Shown one piece after another: positions 48,506 to 58,639 of a stretch of 64,000 nucleotides of DNA. The DNA is from Prostheceraeus crozeri (lineage: Eukaryota > Platyhelminthes > Polycladida > Euryleptidae). Position numbers and translations under genes: made by a program. The notes beneath the pieces are model-generated. The model did not search any database, was not told the DNA's origin, and saw only the letters and a program-made list of their open reading frames with translations. Positions within the stretch are counted from its first letter, which is position 1, and every line of letters starts with the position of its first letter. The stretch spans positions 496,001 to 560,000 of the forward strand of contig CAJQUW010001859.1 in assembly GCA_907163375.1 (NCBI GenBank), given 5' to 3'.

Positions 48506-51500
48506 TTATGCTAAGACGTCTCCTGAATGTGGTAGTGTGAGTTTAATTCTTTTGGGTGGTGGTATGTTTGTGTCAGGATGTCCATGTGGAAGAGATATGT
48601 TGTGTTCTAGCCAGCACCTCTTATCCTCCCATGCTGAAAGCGCCCGTTTCCTAAAAGTATGAGTTTTGATCTCATGCGACTTAGATTTTAAGATTGTCAT
48701 ATTGACAAACGTTATATTTTTATTTCTATAGGCTTTCCTGAAATTCTTATGTTTCATGTTAGAGACCAATGATCTTGATGTGCCTTTAGCACGCTTAATA
48801 CTATCGTCGCTATCCTTTAATTTCATACTGTACATTTTTGGACGGAGGAGAATCATTTCATCTATTTCCTTCCCTGCTGTCTCATCCTTAAAGCAGCCAA
48901 GTTTTGCCTTATTTTTGATGGAGTAGAGTGGGTGATCAGTAGGATAATTTGATGTATCAAAATATCTTTCTAAAGATTTTCCTACTTCATTGAAATTTAA
49001 ATCTTTTTGAGTGGTAATACCTAAGAAGAAACTATCTGTATCACCACCAAACAAACGAACCCCTTTTACGAGAGGACATGGTTTTAGTATTTTATAAAAG
49101 AGTTGGTACATTTCAAGCTTAGAGTAATCTAGTACAGCTTGACCAATATAGATGGGCTTGCACAACTCAACTTCAGATTTTATCATTTTAACACCTACAA
49201 GGTCCTCATCGATAATGTCTCTATCGATGAATAGAGGTGATGAGACCAATTTCTTAAATTTTGTAACATCATTGACTAGTTTATAGTTTACACGTTTTCT
49301 AACATCCTCCATCGTCTTACCAAATAGACTGTTGTTCTTATACTTATAAAAATCTTTTTCAAAATTATTTTGGGCTAGTGCACGTTTCTGGCTGTTACTA
49401 TCTATGTAGGGTTTGAGGAAGGCTTTCTGTCTAAATTTAATAATGCGGTGAACTCTTTTTAAAATCATGCCCATTTCTAAATAAAATTTTAAGATGCTAA
49501 AGTGGACTAGATAGTTTTCTTTATCATATTGAGTGAGCAAAAGTTTGCGGCAAGGCTTATACTTGGGTTGTCCACATGATTCTAAATCTTTATGAAATTG
49601 TTTCATAAAGTCGGAAAACATATCTTTACTCACTTCACCTGATTCGGGTGCGAGTGGAAAATCTACGGTTTTATGTTTAATATTATTTGGATAGATTAGA
49701 TCTATCTCAAAATAATATCCCCAATCACCTTCATCTGGAATTGCTAGTATGTTAGAAGGGTTGGAGAGATGCTGAATTTCACTATCATCTAACCAGCTAA
49801 ACTCAGAGTGAGGGAGTGGTTTGGATAATGAACTACCATACAAATTATTTTGGTCATAATACTTAAGATGGATATGATCATTACCTACTGTTTCAGATTT
49901 TAACCTATGTTTATTTACAAATGTGAGACCACCGCGAATTCCTCGCTCAAATAAATTATACATCTCTGGATCTTGTAAGAGATGAATGGTCTCACCAGTC
50001 ATTTCAAAAGCAGACTTAAATGACATGGCTGGTAGACTGACAAAGTGGACGGGATCTAACTTATCTTCTTCTAATGCCACTCGTCGAAACTCCTGAAATA
50101 CATCAGCCAGCAAAAATACATCTAACTTAAGGTAGGCAATCATATATTCACCAAATGTATGGCAGTCAAATTTTATCCATGCATCTTGTGCATGATCATA
50201 ATCTTCGGTCTTACATTCTGCACCGCTCAAATCATTTTTAAATTTATCTATGGGCGGAAGAGAAGTCTCGCCGAGTTTACTAATTGCATCAAAATATGCA
50301 TATGGAAAGACTCCTTTCCGTGTGATGACTTCATCGGTTAGATTTGGATATTGTTTCTTAAGATTTTGTGTTAGTGGAAGAGACTTCAGATTTTGTACGA
50401 GAGAGGCCAGTGATGCAGTCATAAATTGATAGGAATCTAAAAATTTTATATCAAAATAGACCGTCTTATTTTCTTTAGTTTTATCGACAGGCACTTTTGC
50501 TGTCATGGCCATAAACTTCTCTCTCGTTTGTGCTATTACATCAAGCTTCCACTCTTTCATTTGACCTAAACCTCCTTTTATTATCATATGGCTATCGTAG
50601 CCCTTGAAATTATGGAAAATGACGGGTAATGTACGCCGTTTCATCCTCAGCGAAAAATTGCATTTTGAACAGAGTGCGTTTCTAAATTTACCAGTGATGT
50701 GATCATGGTCGCGCACTTTCTTAATCTTATCATCATCAAATGTTTTCCTACATTTGGGGCAAACGTTGCAACTATCAAATTTTACTTGATCATCTGCTGT
50801 CATATGCAATGATCTGCGATAGAGTTCACCATCATACTTTTGCTGAAATTTTACAGCCTGTTTGAGGAATTGTAGGAATTGGTAAATACAATCCTCACCT
50901 TGCCAGACGCGCATTTTATTTTTTCTATTTTGGAAATGGTCATGCCATACTTCATAGCAGGAAATGGCTGCTGGTCGATGGATGTTATCATCGATATAAC
51001 ATTCGATGTCAGCATAGATGACACGAAGAAGACTTAGTTCATCGCCATTCTCTCTATATGAAAACTCCTTATCTTTGGGCATGCGTTCCATTTGCAGTTT
51101 ACCTCGCTTACACCACTCATAATGAGTTTCAAATTTGTTTTTACTCCTAAAGTTCCGAATGCATCTGTCACAGTAATAAATCTCTGATGAGGTAGAATTT
51201 CTTAAGTGGTGGTATAAGCGAGAAATTTTGGGAATGCCGCAGTAGTGCCATTCCTCACTATCATCCTGTCTTACTAATAAAAGGTCGACAACGTGGTCAT
51301 AACAACTCGAACGCGAGTTGTAGCGGACACCCTTTAATCCCTTTTCCCAAACATGGAGAACTATTTTGATGTTGTTCAATTTTTCAAATTTTTCAATATC
51401 TTTAATTTTCATATCTTCACTATTGCAGTCATCAAACTTTAATTCATTCTCCCACTGTTCATACTTACTCTTACGGTATCGGCTATTCTGTACATCATTA

Positions 51501-52513
51501 TAGTGGAGAATGGAGAGGACGGCATACTTAAAACATTGCGATTCGCAATCTACAGAAATGACTGCTGCTTTATTTCTTAAATTTTTCGGAAGTTTAAAGG
51601 AGCCTCGTGCAGAGTAGTTTTCTAATAAAGTGATTTTAAATAAGGCGGACTCAATACCATCAAAAACGAGACCGCTATCGCGCTCGTTAAATTTATCTAT
51701 GTTTAATTTTAATCCTTGGATATGAAAATTTATCCAAGACTCATAGTCTACAACTTCGGTTGCAGGAGAGGAGGGTATGTGAAACTCCAACCTCTCTACT
51801 ATTTGACCAGTGTGGTGGTCGATTTTTACATATTTTATTTTAAGATAGATGAGCGCCTTCATCCTAAAATTGTCTAAATTGTTGAAGAGCGCTTCTATCA
51901 ATGATGAATTTTGATGAAACCATTCCTCAAAGTTAGCAATGGTTTCTGAGGAGTCCATCTGGTAGTTCCTCACTAAATTATTTATGGACACTTCAGTGAG
52001 TCGGATAGAGGAGGTGCTGTTAGTATAACTATCGTCACTGTGTGTATGTTGAAGTCTGTGCGAAGATAGTTCAAAACGTGTCTCGAAAGACTGAGCGCAC
52101 AAGTCGCAAGAAAAGGAGACGACGTTAACAGAATCATCCCCACCTTCGGAGTTTGATGCCGGCTTAGGTCGACAAACACCTCGCTTGATGTGTCGGGTGA
52201 GATCCCGCTTCCTCGTGAAGATGTGTCCACAGTCAGCACATTCCCGATCGTTGCATTCCCGCGACAATGTTGACATGGAGTCGCTGTTGTTATCCGACTC
52301 GCTCGAGATGAGACTGGTATCACCTGAAAGAGAAATCATTCTATCATCTCTGTTCAAGTCTCAGTGTATTGTTACAACCTACCTTGACTCAATAACTCCA
52401 AACTTTCCTCGAGAAGGGAGGGTGTTGGTGATGAAGTAGATGCCTGAAATTGAGGAAGATGCTATTAGCCACACGTTTGAGGGAGATGAGAGAGGAAATT
52501 TTCAACTTACCAT
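48506..52513 (-). CDS. Protein-primed DNA polymerase B
   Basis: Main exon 52,323-48,506 (about 1,270 codons); signals upstream indicate two short exons (52,443-52,383 and the ATG alone at 52,513-52,511, followed directly by GTAAGT). In order: zinc fingers (CADCGHIFTRKRDLTRH, CDLCAQSFETRFELSSH, near 40-105), a module shared with the 37,945 gene, a CFKYAVLSILH block of unknown role, another finger (CDRCIRNFRSKNKFETH), ExoI DIECYID (about 446), an endonuclease-VII-like insert VRDHDHITGKFRNALC (about 550), ExoII NFKGYDSH, ExoIII YLKLDVFLLAD, polymerase A YYDQNNLYG (about 832), B NNSLFGKTMEDV (about 1,005) and C GGDTDSFF (about 1,098). It replicates the element from its ends using a terminal protein. 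Length fits large Polinton polymerases. Promoter: CCAAT x2 and TATA. Confidence 0.9.
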
Positions 52514-52557
52514 TTCAACGAAATCAAGTTTAAGGTTGATACTTCAGTCAAATAATA

Positions 52558-52650
52558 CGTCTCAAATTTGGAATTCACTAGAGAGCAGTTCACTTGTACG
52601 CCTCAAATACAGAATTCGCTAGACAACAGTTCACTTATGCGTCTCAAAGA
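52558..52650. repeat. 41-bp tandem repeat upstream of polymerase gene
   Basis: Units start at 52,558, 52,599 and 52,640 (2.3 copies), with shared words CGTCTCAAA, GAATTC-CTAGA and CAGTTCACTT. It lies in the presumed 5' untranslated region of the polymerase transcript. Confidence 0.6.
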
Positions 52651-52674
52651 CAGAGTGAAATGATACGGATGTCA

Positions 52675-52727
52675 CTTTGCATATATACTTTCATATTCAT
52701 CATTCATTGGCTGTTCATTCTGATTGG
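52675..52727. promoter_or_regulatory. Polymerase promoter: CCAAT x2 and TATATATGCAAAG
   Basis: On the minus strand CCAAT at 52,727-52,723 and 52,710-52,706 is followed by TATATATGCAAAG (ending 52,675), a fusion of a TATA box and the ATGCAAA element. The divergent gene at 52,785 may use the same CCAAT boxes. The layout mirrors the left-end promoter at 36,187. Confidence 0.6.
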
Positions 52728-52784
52728 TTGCTTGTTGATACTTAAGAATTAGAAAACATTTCAAAGTCATTATTCACAGTCAAC

Positions 52785-53234
52785 ATGACAAGCCCTCCGA
52801 CAACACCAAACACTAAATTCTCTTCTCCATGCTCAACACCAAAGGCGCTCGTTGCACCAAACGCTCCAACGAAGGGGAAGGTAGAGAAGGTGTACCGACT
52901 GGACAATATCAGAAAGTTATCATTACCAGCGGATGAGGAAGAGGAGAGTGTATGTGAGAAGGAGTATCCCGACTTAACAGGCGTGAGGTGGAAGTATCTC
53001 CAGTACGATACTGACGATGTGATGGAGATCACCAGCACGAAATTCCTCCACCAATTATGGGAGTGGTACACCCCTAACTCCCAGCCACGAACTATGGCAG
53101 AGTGGGAGTATATTGATAAAGTGAGGCTCGCAGTGGAAGAACGATTAAAGCAACTGAACTGTTTTTGTGATCTATGTGAAGCCAGACTCTGGGACGATAT
53201 TGACGATGAAGACCTTTTGAAATACATGCCATAA
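52785..53234 (+). CDS. Unrecognised acidic protein with CxxC
   Basis: 149 residues from the ATG at 52,785, divergent from polymerase B. The N-terminal 40 residues are Pro/Thr/Ser-rich and probably disordered; the rest is acidic (ADEEEESVCEKEYPD) and folded-looking, with VRWKYLQYDTDDVMEIT, FLHQLWEWYTPNSQPRTMAE and a C-terminal CFCDLCEARLWDDID. The single C-x-C-x-x-C could bind metal with partners. I do not recognise the family. Sharing a promoter with the polymerase suggests an early or replication-linked role. Confidence 0.5.
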   Translation: MTSPPTTPNTKFSSPCSTPKALVAPNAPTKGKVEKVYRLDNIRKLSLPADEEEESVCEKEYPDLTGVRWKYLQYDTDDVMEITSTKFLHQLWEWYTPNSQPRTMAEWEYIDKVRLAVEERLKQLNCFCDLCEARLWDDIDDEDLLKYMP

Positions 53235-53381
53235 TTTATTTTTATTTCATATTATCTTTGCTTTCATACTGACTTACTTGAACGGGACTTCAGTGGATGA
53301 TTTAACCATGTATACATTTTCATTTGGAAATAGTAGCACGCTTAGTCTAACTTGTAAATCTTAAAACATTTCATATGGACG

Positions 53382-53612
53382 ATGATGATAGATGAAATGG
53401 TGTCAAATAAAATTAAGATAGCTTACACTTCTGATACAGGGATAGCAATCGACTGCGATCCATGTGTAAAGAGCTTGTTAGACTACGGAAGAGAGAAGTG
53501 TGTTATGTTGCGTGTGGCGCGTGAGTGTCCTCCCATTTCATTCCATTCATCATTTTTCTTCCCCTCTGCATTCCATATCCGAGGATATGTGGCGGGCTTG
53601 GGACCGCTTTAG
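53382..53612 (+). CDS. Small open frame, doubtful
   Basis: Up to 76 codons (MIDEMVSNKIKIAYTSDTGI, then DCDPCVKSLLDYGREKCV). The first 45 residues look protein-like; after them a GTGAGT donor-like site and a pyrimidine tract with AG follow, so a small spliced gene is conceivable. It runs against the convergent coiled-coil gene. No homology seen. Confidence 0.25.
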   Translation: MMIDEMVSNKIKIAYTSDTGIAIDCDPCVKSLLDYGREKCVMLRVARECPPISFHSSFFFPSAFHIRGYVAGLGPL

Positions 53613-53632
53613 CTGCATTAGAAGGTTGGCCC

Positions 53633-54391
53633 TTAAAAGAGCCCATGGGTCGTTCTCCGTCCACCGACACTACTACTGCAAACACTCTGAAAGAAAAATA
53701 ATAGGAGATTAGATGAGCTACAAAAATGATTATGTTGAATAGACTTACTGGGAACCTTCTTTCTGACTTTTCTGACGACGAAGTCATCAAGATCTCCATT
53801 GATGTTCATCGTCATGTGGAGGCAGCGAACTCCATCCCCCTCATAACACAACTGTGTCTCATTTAAGTCGCTGGAGATTGTAGGGGCATCGCATACGTTA
53901 TTCTCAAAGAGGGGAAGATGAACTTCATATACTCTCCTTTTTCGACACTTCAAACGCTCATGCAGTCGCTCCACTTCACCCGTCAACCTCTTATTAATAA
54001 CCTTCACCTCCTCCGTCTCCTTCACCACGCTTCGCATCCGCTCTATCTCTTCATCCTTCCTCGACACACTCGCCTGCAAACTCTCCACCAAACCTGCCTT
54101 CCTCATCAACTCGCTCCTTTCCGCCATCCATTCCTTCTCCTTCTTTCTCAAGCTTTCCAACTCTTCCCTCGTTGCCCTATACCCCTCAACCTTCACCTTC
54201 AGCTCTTCATTCTCCTTCAAAACTTTTCTATTATTACTTTCCAAAGCCATCACACGATCCTTCATTCTCACAAATACCTCCGTATCATACGCCTCTTGCT
54301 GCCGTGGCGATGACGCTGCCATCGGCTTAGCCACTTCCTCCCCCTCCCACTCTTCCTTCAAATCCGCTATGTCCCCAAACAAATCTTCCAT
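53633..54391 (-). CDS. Coiled-coil protein of unknown function
   Basis: From the ATG at 54,391, about 250 codons. A long acidic/basic heptad-rich region (VMALESNNRKVLKENEELKV, LESLRKKEKEWMAERSELMR, KDEEIERMRSVVKETEEVKV, NKRLTGEVERLHERLK) predicts a coiled coil over residues about 45-155. A globular tail (VYEVHLPLFENNVCDAPTIS, HMTMNINGDLDDFVVRKVRK) follows, after which a GTAAGT donor (53,748) and a TTTCTTTCAG acceptor (53,687) bound a 62-bp interval, so the last codons are probably spliced. It lies just downstream of the 98-residue gene on the same strand. Structural or segregation roles are conceivable, but nothing specific is shown. Confidence 0.5.
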   Translation of the reverse strand: MEDLFGDIADLKEEWEGEEVAKPMAASSPRQQEAYDTEVFVRMKDRVMALESNNRKVLKENEELKVKVEGYRATREELESLRKKEKEWMAERSELMRKAGLVESLQASVSRKDEEIERMRSVVKETEEVKVINKRLTGEVERLHERLKCRKRRVYEVHLPLFENNVCDAPTISSDLNETQLCYEGDGVRCLHMTMNINGDLDDFVVRKVRKKVPSKSIQHNHFCSSSNLLLFFFQSVCSSSVGGRRTTHGLF

Positions 54392-54415
54392 CACCGCATC
54401 CAAATCAACATCATC

Positions 54416-54712
54416 CTACTTCTTCATTTTCGCTCTCAACTCAACTTCCTCATTCGAACTCCCATCACTCGAAATCACATCACTCGCATTCCTCACCACT
54501 TTCTCCCCAATCACGTCCTGAATCGTTGCCACCGCCTTTCTCACCTCTTCCCTTTCCAACAACTCTCCCTCAAACCATGCCTTGAACCCCTTCTCTCCGA
54601 TGTTCCCACTCTCACACTGCAAATGCGCTTTCATAAATTCCTTCTCATCCCCCATCACACATTTCCGACAAGACACACACAACCTCAACATCACTTTCCT
54701 CTCATGGCCCAT
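54416..54712 (-). CDS. Small CxxC protein of unknown function
   Basis: 98 residues from the ATG at 54,712. LRLCVSCRKCVMGDEKEF and HLQCESG give C-x2-C-x2-C...C, a likely zinc site; the rest is helical and acidic (FEGELLEREEVRKAVATIQD, SSDGSSNEEVELRAKMKK). TTTAAAAG lies about 20-25 bp upstream on the minus strand. The gene ends 24 bp before the coiled-coil ATG, so the two may share one transcript. Unrecognised. Confidence 0.4.
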   Translation of the reverse strand: MGHERKVMLRLCVSCRKCVMGDEKEFMKAHLQCESGNIGEKGFKAWFEGELLEREEVRKAVATIQDVIGEKVVRNASDVISSDGSSNEEVELRAKMKK

Positions 54713-54839
54713 CGTCCCCTCTTTTTCTTTTAAATGCTTCTTAAGTTCGCTACCTCTGGCAATCTTGCCACAACTTCACTTGCCAACTAACATCTTTGCG
54801 TTATTCGGTTTTGTCATGATAATTCTGTAAAGATAGAGT

Positions 54840-55519
54840 AAAATTTGATAGCTAGTGTTTATAGGATACTACTTGCTGATATGCATTGAAAGACTGAGTC
54901 ACCAAACATTTGATAGCAAGTCAGCAACCGTTTGGGTGTTAAGCTCTTGAATCCGTTACAGGCATTACTCAGAGGGGATCTTATCCCAGCTCCAAGGCCT
55001 CGACCCACAAATCCAACCTCGATCGGACAGAGCGTGCGTCATATCACTGTGTTGGTATCCGGGCCCCAGTTTTGACATGAAAACCGGTGGAGTTATTTAC
55101 AAGAGGAAACGACCCAAGTCACAGAGACTCATAAACGACTGCTTTTTATTCAAAAACTTTAATTATTATCATTAAATATGAATTTAAATTTTTCAGTATT
55201 TTAGTACTACTCATAAAACGTTTATAAGTAGTCTGTCACCTTCAGCATAGCAAACGCTGTCGAATGTTTTTTGAATCAAGTATAAAGGACTTGTAGAAGC
55301 AAAGTTATAGCCGTTTGAAGATTTCGGCCTATCATCAAATGGTCAGTCATGCTATACTGACTAACCTATAAGTCTGACACCTTAGCTGATATCAGCAATG
55401 TAAAGTCAGAAGTCCGATATCGGACCTCAAGAGAAACGACTTACCTGTAGTCAGTTTCTCAACTTAGTGAAATTCCTCTCCCGATCCCGTTCTTATATAC
55501 CCTGTGAATATGCAATCGA
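54840..55519. other. Polinton right-end spacer without gene
   Basis: About 680 bp between the last gene and the right terminal repeat. I see no protein or repeat. TTATATACC at 55,490 and ATATGCAATC at 55,507 resemble promoter boxes pointing right, but only the terminal repeat lies beyond. It may hold a short RNA or be filler. Confidence 0.4.
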
Positions 55520-57334
55520 TAAGAGGGGGGAGGGGGACGTCAGTGAAATTTCAAAATTTGATGAAAAATGTTTTGGTGACGGTCCCAGGTCGAAATTCCA
55601 CACTTTGGAAAATTTTCAAAATTTTACCCATACAAAGTCACTCTGACACTTAGGATTTTTTCAGGTGAGCGAGCTCCGACCTAAAATCTTGTAACCGCTC
55701 TAACTTTTGAACGAAGACAGATAGGAACAAGCCGATTCTTTCACTGAATTTGTCTCACTCTTAGCTTTCAAACGAGCTATCGCACGACAAAATCCGTCCA
55801 CTGGAAGCCAAAATCGAAGCAAGCTGTCCAGAGGGGGGGGGACGTCAGTGAAATTTCAAAATTTGATGAAAAATGTTTTGGTGACGGTCCCAGGTCGAAA
55901 TTCCACACTTTGGAAAATTTTCAAAATTTTACCCATACAAAGTCACTCTGACACTTAGGATTTTTTCAGGTGAGCGAGCTCCGACCTAAAATCTTGTAAC
56001 CGCTCTAACTTTTGAACGAAGACAGATAGGAACAAGCCGATTCTTTCACTGAATTTGTCTCACTCTTAGCTTTCAAACGAGCTATCGCACGACAAAATCC
56101 GTCCACTGGAAGCCAAAATCGAAGCAAGCTGTCCAGATGGGGGGGGGGACGTCAGTGAAATTTCAAAATTTGATGAAAAATGTTTTGGTGACGGTCCCAG
56201 GTCGAAATTCCACACTTTGGAAAATTTTCAAAATTTTACCCATACAAAGTCACTCTGACACTTAGGATTTTTTCAGGTGAGCGAGCTCCGACCTAAAATC
56301 TTGTAACCGCTCTAACTTTTGAACGAAGACAGATAGGAACAAGCCGATTCTTTCACTGAATTTGTCTCACTCTTAGCTTTCAAACGAGCTATCGCACGAC
56401 AAAATCCGTCCACTGGAAGCCAAAATCGAAGCAAGCTGTCCAGATGGGGGGGGGACGTCAGTGAAATTTCAAAATTTGATGAAAAATGTTTTGGTGACGG
56501 TCCCAGGTCGAAATTCCACACTTTGGAAAATTTTCAAAATTTTACCCATACAAAGTCACTCTGACACTTAGGATTTTTTCAGGTGAGCGAGCTCCGACCT
56601 AAAATCTTGTAACCGCTCTAACTTTTGAACGAAGACAGATAGGAACAAGCCGATTCTTTCACTGAATTTGTCTCACTCTTAGCTTTCAAACGAGCTATCG
56701 CACGACAAAATCCGTCCACTGGAAGCCAAAATCGAAGCAAGCTGTCCAGAGGGGGGGGACGTCAGCGAAAATTTTTTCTCTCCGATTGACTTGAAACTCA
56801 CCATAGCGATGCAGAATTTCACGCTGAATCCGAATCTGACCTCCGTTTTCTCATCCGATGCTTCGTTTTGACGCTACACACCAAAACGTCCCAAATTCTA
56901 ACTCTGTCGTTTTTCGAAAAATGTTGAAAATTTTTTCTCACCGATTGCCTTGAAACTCACCATACCGATGCAGAATTTCACGCTGAATACGAATCCGACC
57001 TCCGTTTTCTCATCCGACCACTCCTTCCACTCGAAACAACCCATTTTACAACCCAACATTCAGCAGATTGCACGAAAAACATCACACACTATAGCCTCAA
57101 GACTAATCCTGGCGGTCGCCCAAGTCCACCACGACACTCTATCGTTCCAGAGGGGGGGGACGTCAGCGAACATTTTGTGAACCCACCTAGCCGGCACACC
57201 ACGACAGACTACAACCTCTGTCGTTCCAGAGGGGGGGGACTCAGACCCGAAGCACCACGGCGGCCGACCACGACACTCTGCCGTTCCAGAGGGGGGGGGG
57301 TCGCCGGTCGAGTGTTCGCCGTTTTCTTACTACT
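55520..57334 (-). repeat. Polinton right terminal inverted repeat with four tandem units
   Basis: Inverse of the left repeat. It has four full copies of the roughly 305-bp unit (landmark AAGCTGTCCA at 55,821, 56,126, 56,433 and 56,739) against about 2.4 on the left, then the same 580-bp terminal segment. Outer sequences match the left end almost base for base apart from C-run lengths. Confidence 0.9.
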
Positions 57335-57340
57335 AATATT
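57335..57340. repeat. Polinton target-site duplication, right
   Basis: AATATT directly after the terminus CTTACTACT; matches 34,726-34,731. Confidence 0.85.
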
Positions 57341-58639
57341 CACGACGGATTCAGTGACCCATTAAATAAATAGCAATAATAATAATTATTATAATAACAA
57401 GCGTCTATTTCGAAAACAAAAAGATAATACAAGAATTCTCCTATGGAAATCGGCGAGATCAAGAGAACTGACGTGCACATCACACAGAGATAAGTTAATG
57501 AAGTGGAAAGTCAAGTCATAGAAGGCATAGAACATAGACATAAACAAGGAAGGATCAGCAGAATTGCAAAATTTGAAAGACCACCAACGATATTGTCTAT
57601 AGCTTCGAATGCTTCTATTAACGGCCAAGTACACATTTCAAGCATATCGCATTCATCATCGAAAACATCTCAGATCTCAGCATCGGGAAAATGATCTTTG
57701 ATTGCCACAGGTGCAAATGCTATATAAAAGTGTTATTAAGTGTTTCTGAAAAATTTAAGTTTCTTATTCAGACACTGTTTATGCCTTGAGCACTTCAGTC
57801 CCACATTCAGAGAAAGTTACATGAACAAAATAATTTTCAAGAAGGGAAAACATTGTGCAAAGCATGTACAATGGTTAAAGGGAACATATTGTTGCTGAAT
57901 TATCTCACTACAGCTCACGAGGGTTCGATTAACTTGGTTAAGCATTGGAAAATTATCGAATCTTTAGATGATGTTTGAATTTTTATTTCAATAAATCCCT
58001 TTATTTACTGCCAAGATATGTTTTTCGCTCTCATTGCATGTACAATTGACATTTATGGACTATACTTTATGTATGATGTGATAAGGAGAATTGAACAGCA
58101 TGATGTCAAAACGATTGCATCGCTGAACACCAAACCCCGCCCATGATGTTTTATGTACATGTACAACGCTCCAGCAGGCCATATTAAGGAAAAGAAATGA
58201 AATGGAAATTCGTTGCCTTAAACAATAATGTTGTTAGTCATTTTCAGCAAAACAACTTTATACCACATCATTATTGAAAAGGGCACACTCATGAAGTTTT
58301 TTTAGTATAATTGAGTTATATCTTTATAAATTGGATTAGCACAGAAGGCAATAAGTGTGAAGTGCAAGCAAGGTTTGTTAACCAATTAATGCCGAGTGGC
58401 ATCTTTTTCTGCCATATCGATCCGCATCTTTTGAGACAAATATATATGTAAATAAAAATATTATTTGAGACACGTAATGAAAATCGAACGTTTCTTTTGG
58501 TGAGGTGGCATGAAATATCAAGTCATGTCGCAGAAAGTCAAAGAAATCCACAAAAGGAATCCACTGTCTACGTTCCCTCGCTAAATAGTCTAGCAGCGAC
58601 AGGGACGAAGGTCCTTTTACGGCGTTGCATGAGGCATAG
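57341..58639. other. Intergenic, no gene seen
   Basis: AT-rich flank of the Polinton with no supported feature. Confidence 0.5.

Larger units (their letters stand above)
34732..57334. mobile_element. Polinton/Maverick, 22.6 kb, nearly whole and young
   Basis: Bounded by AGTAGTAAG...CTTACTACT termini inside a perfect 6-bp duplication, with terminal inverted repeats of 1.3-1.8 kb. It holds the full Polinton set (polymerase B, integrase, packaging ATPase, cysteine protease, major capsid, penton-like proteins) in long open frames, compactly arranged with overlaps of a few bases as in a virus. Left-to-right genes are mostly on the plus strand; polymerase, the TBP/PC4 cluster and two right-end genes are on the minus strand. 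The terminal repeats differ mainly in C-run lengths and repeat copy number, so insertion is recent. It looks whole apart from perhaps one or two breaks. As a capsid-bearing element it is treated here as a fossil copy. Confidence 0.95.

Noticed and set aside
53918-54313. Plus-strand frame rich in His/Leu
   Set aside because: It is the antisense of the coiled-coil gene and shows low-complexity composition.
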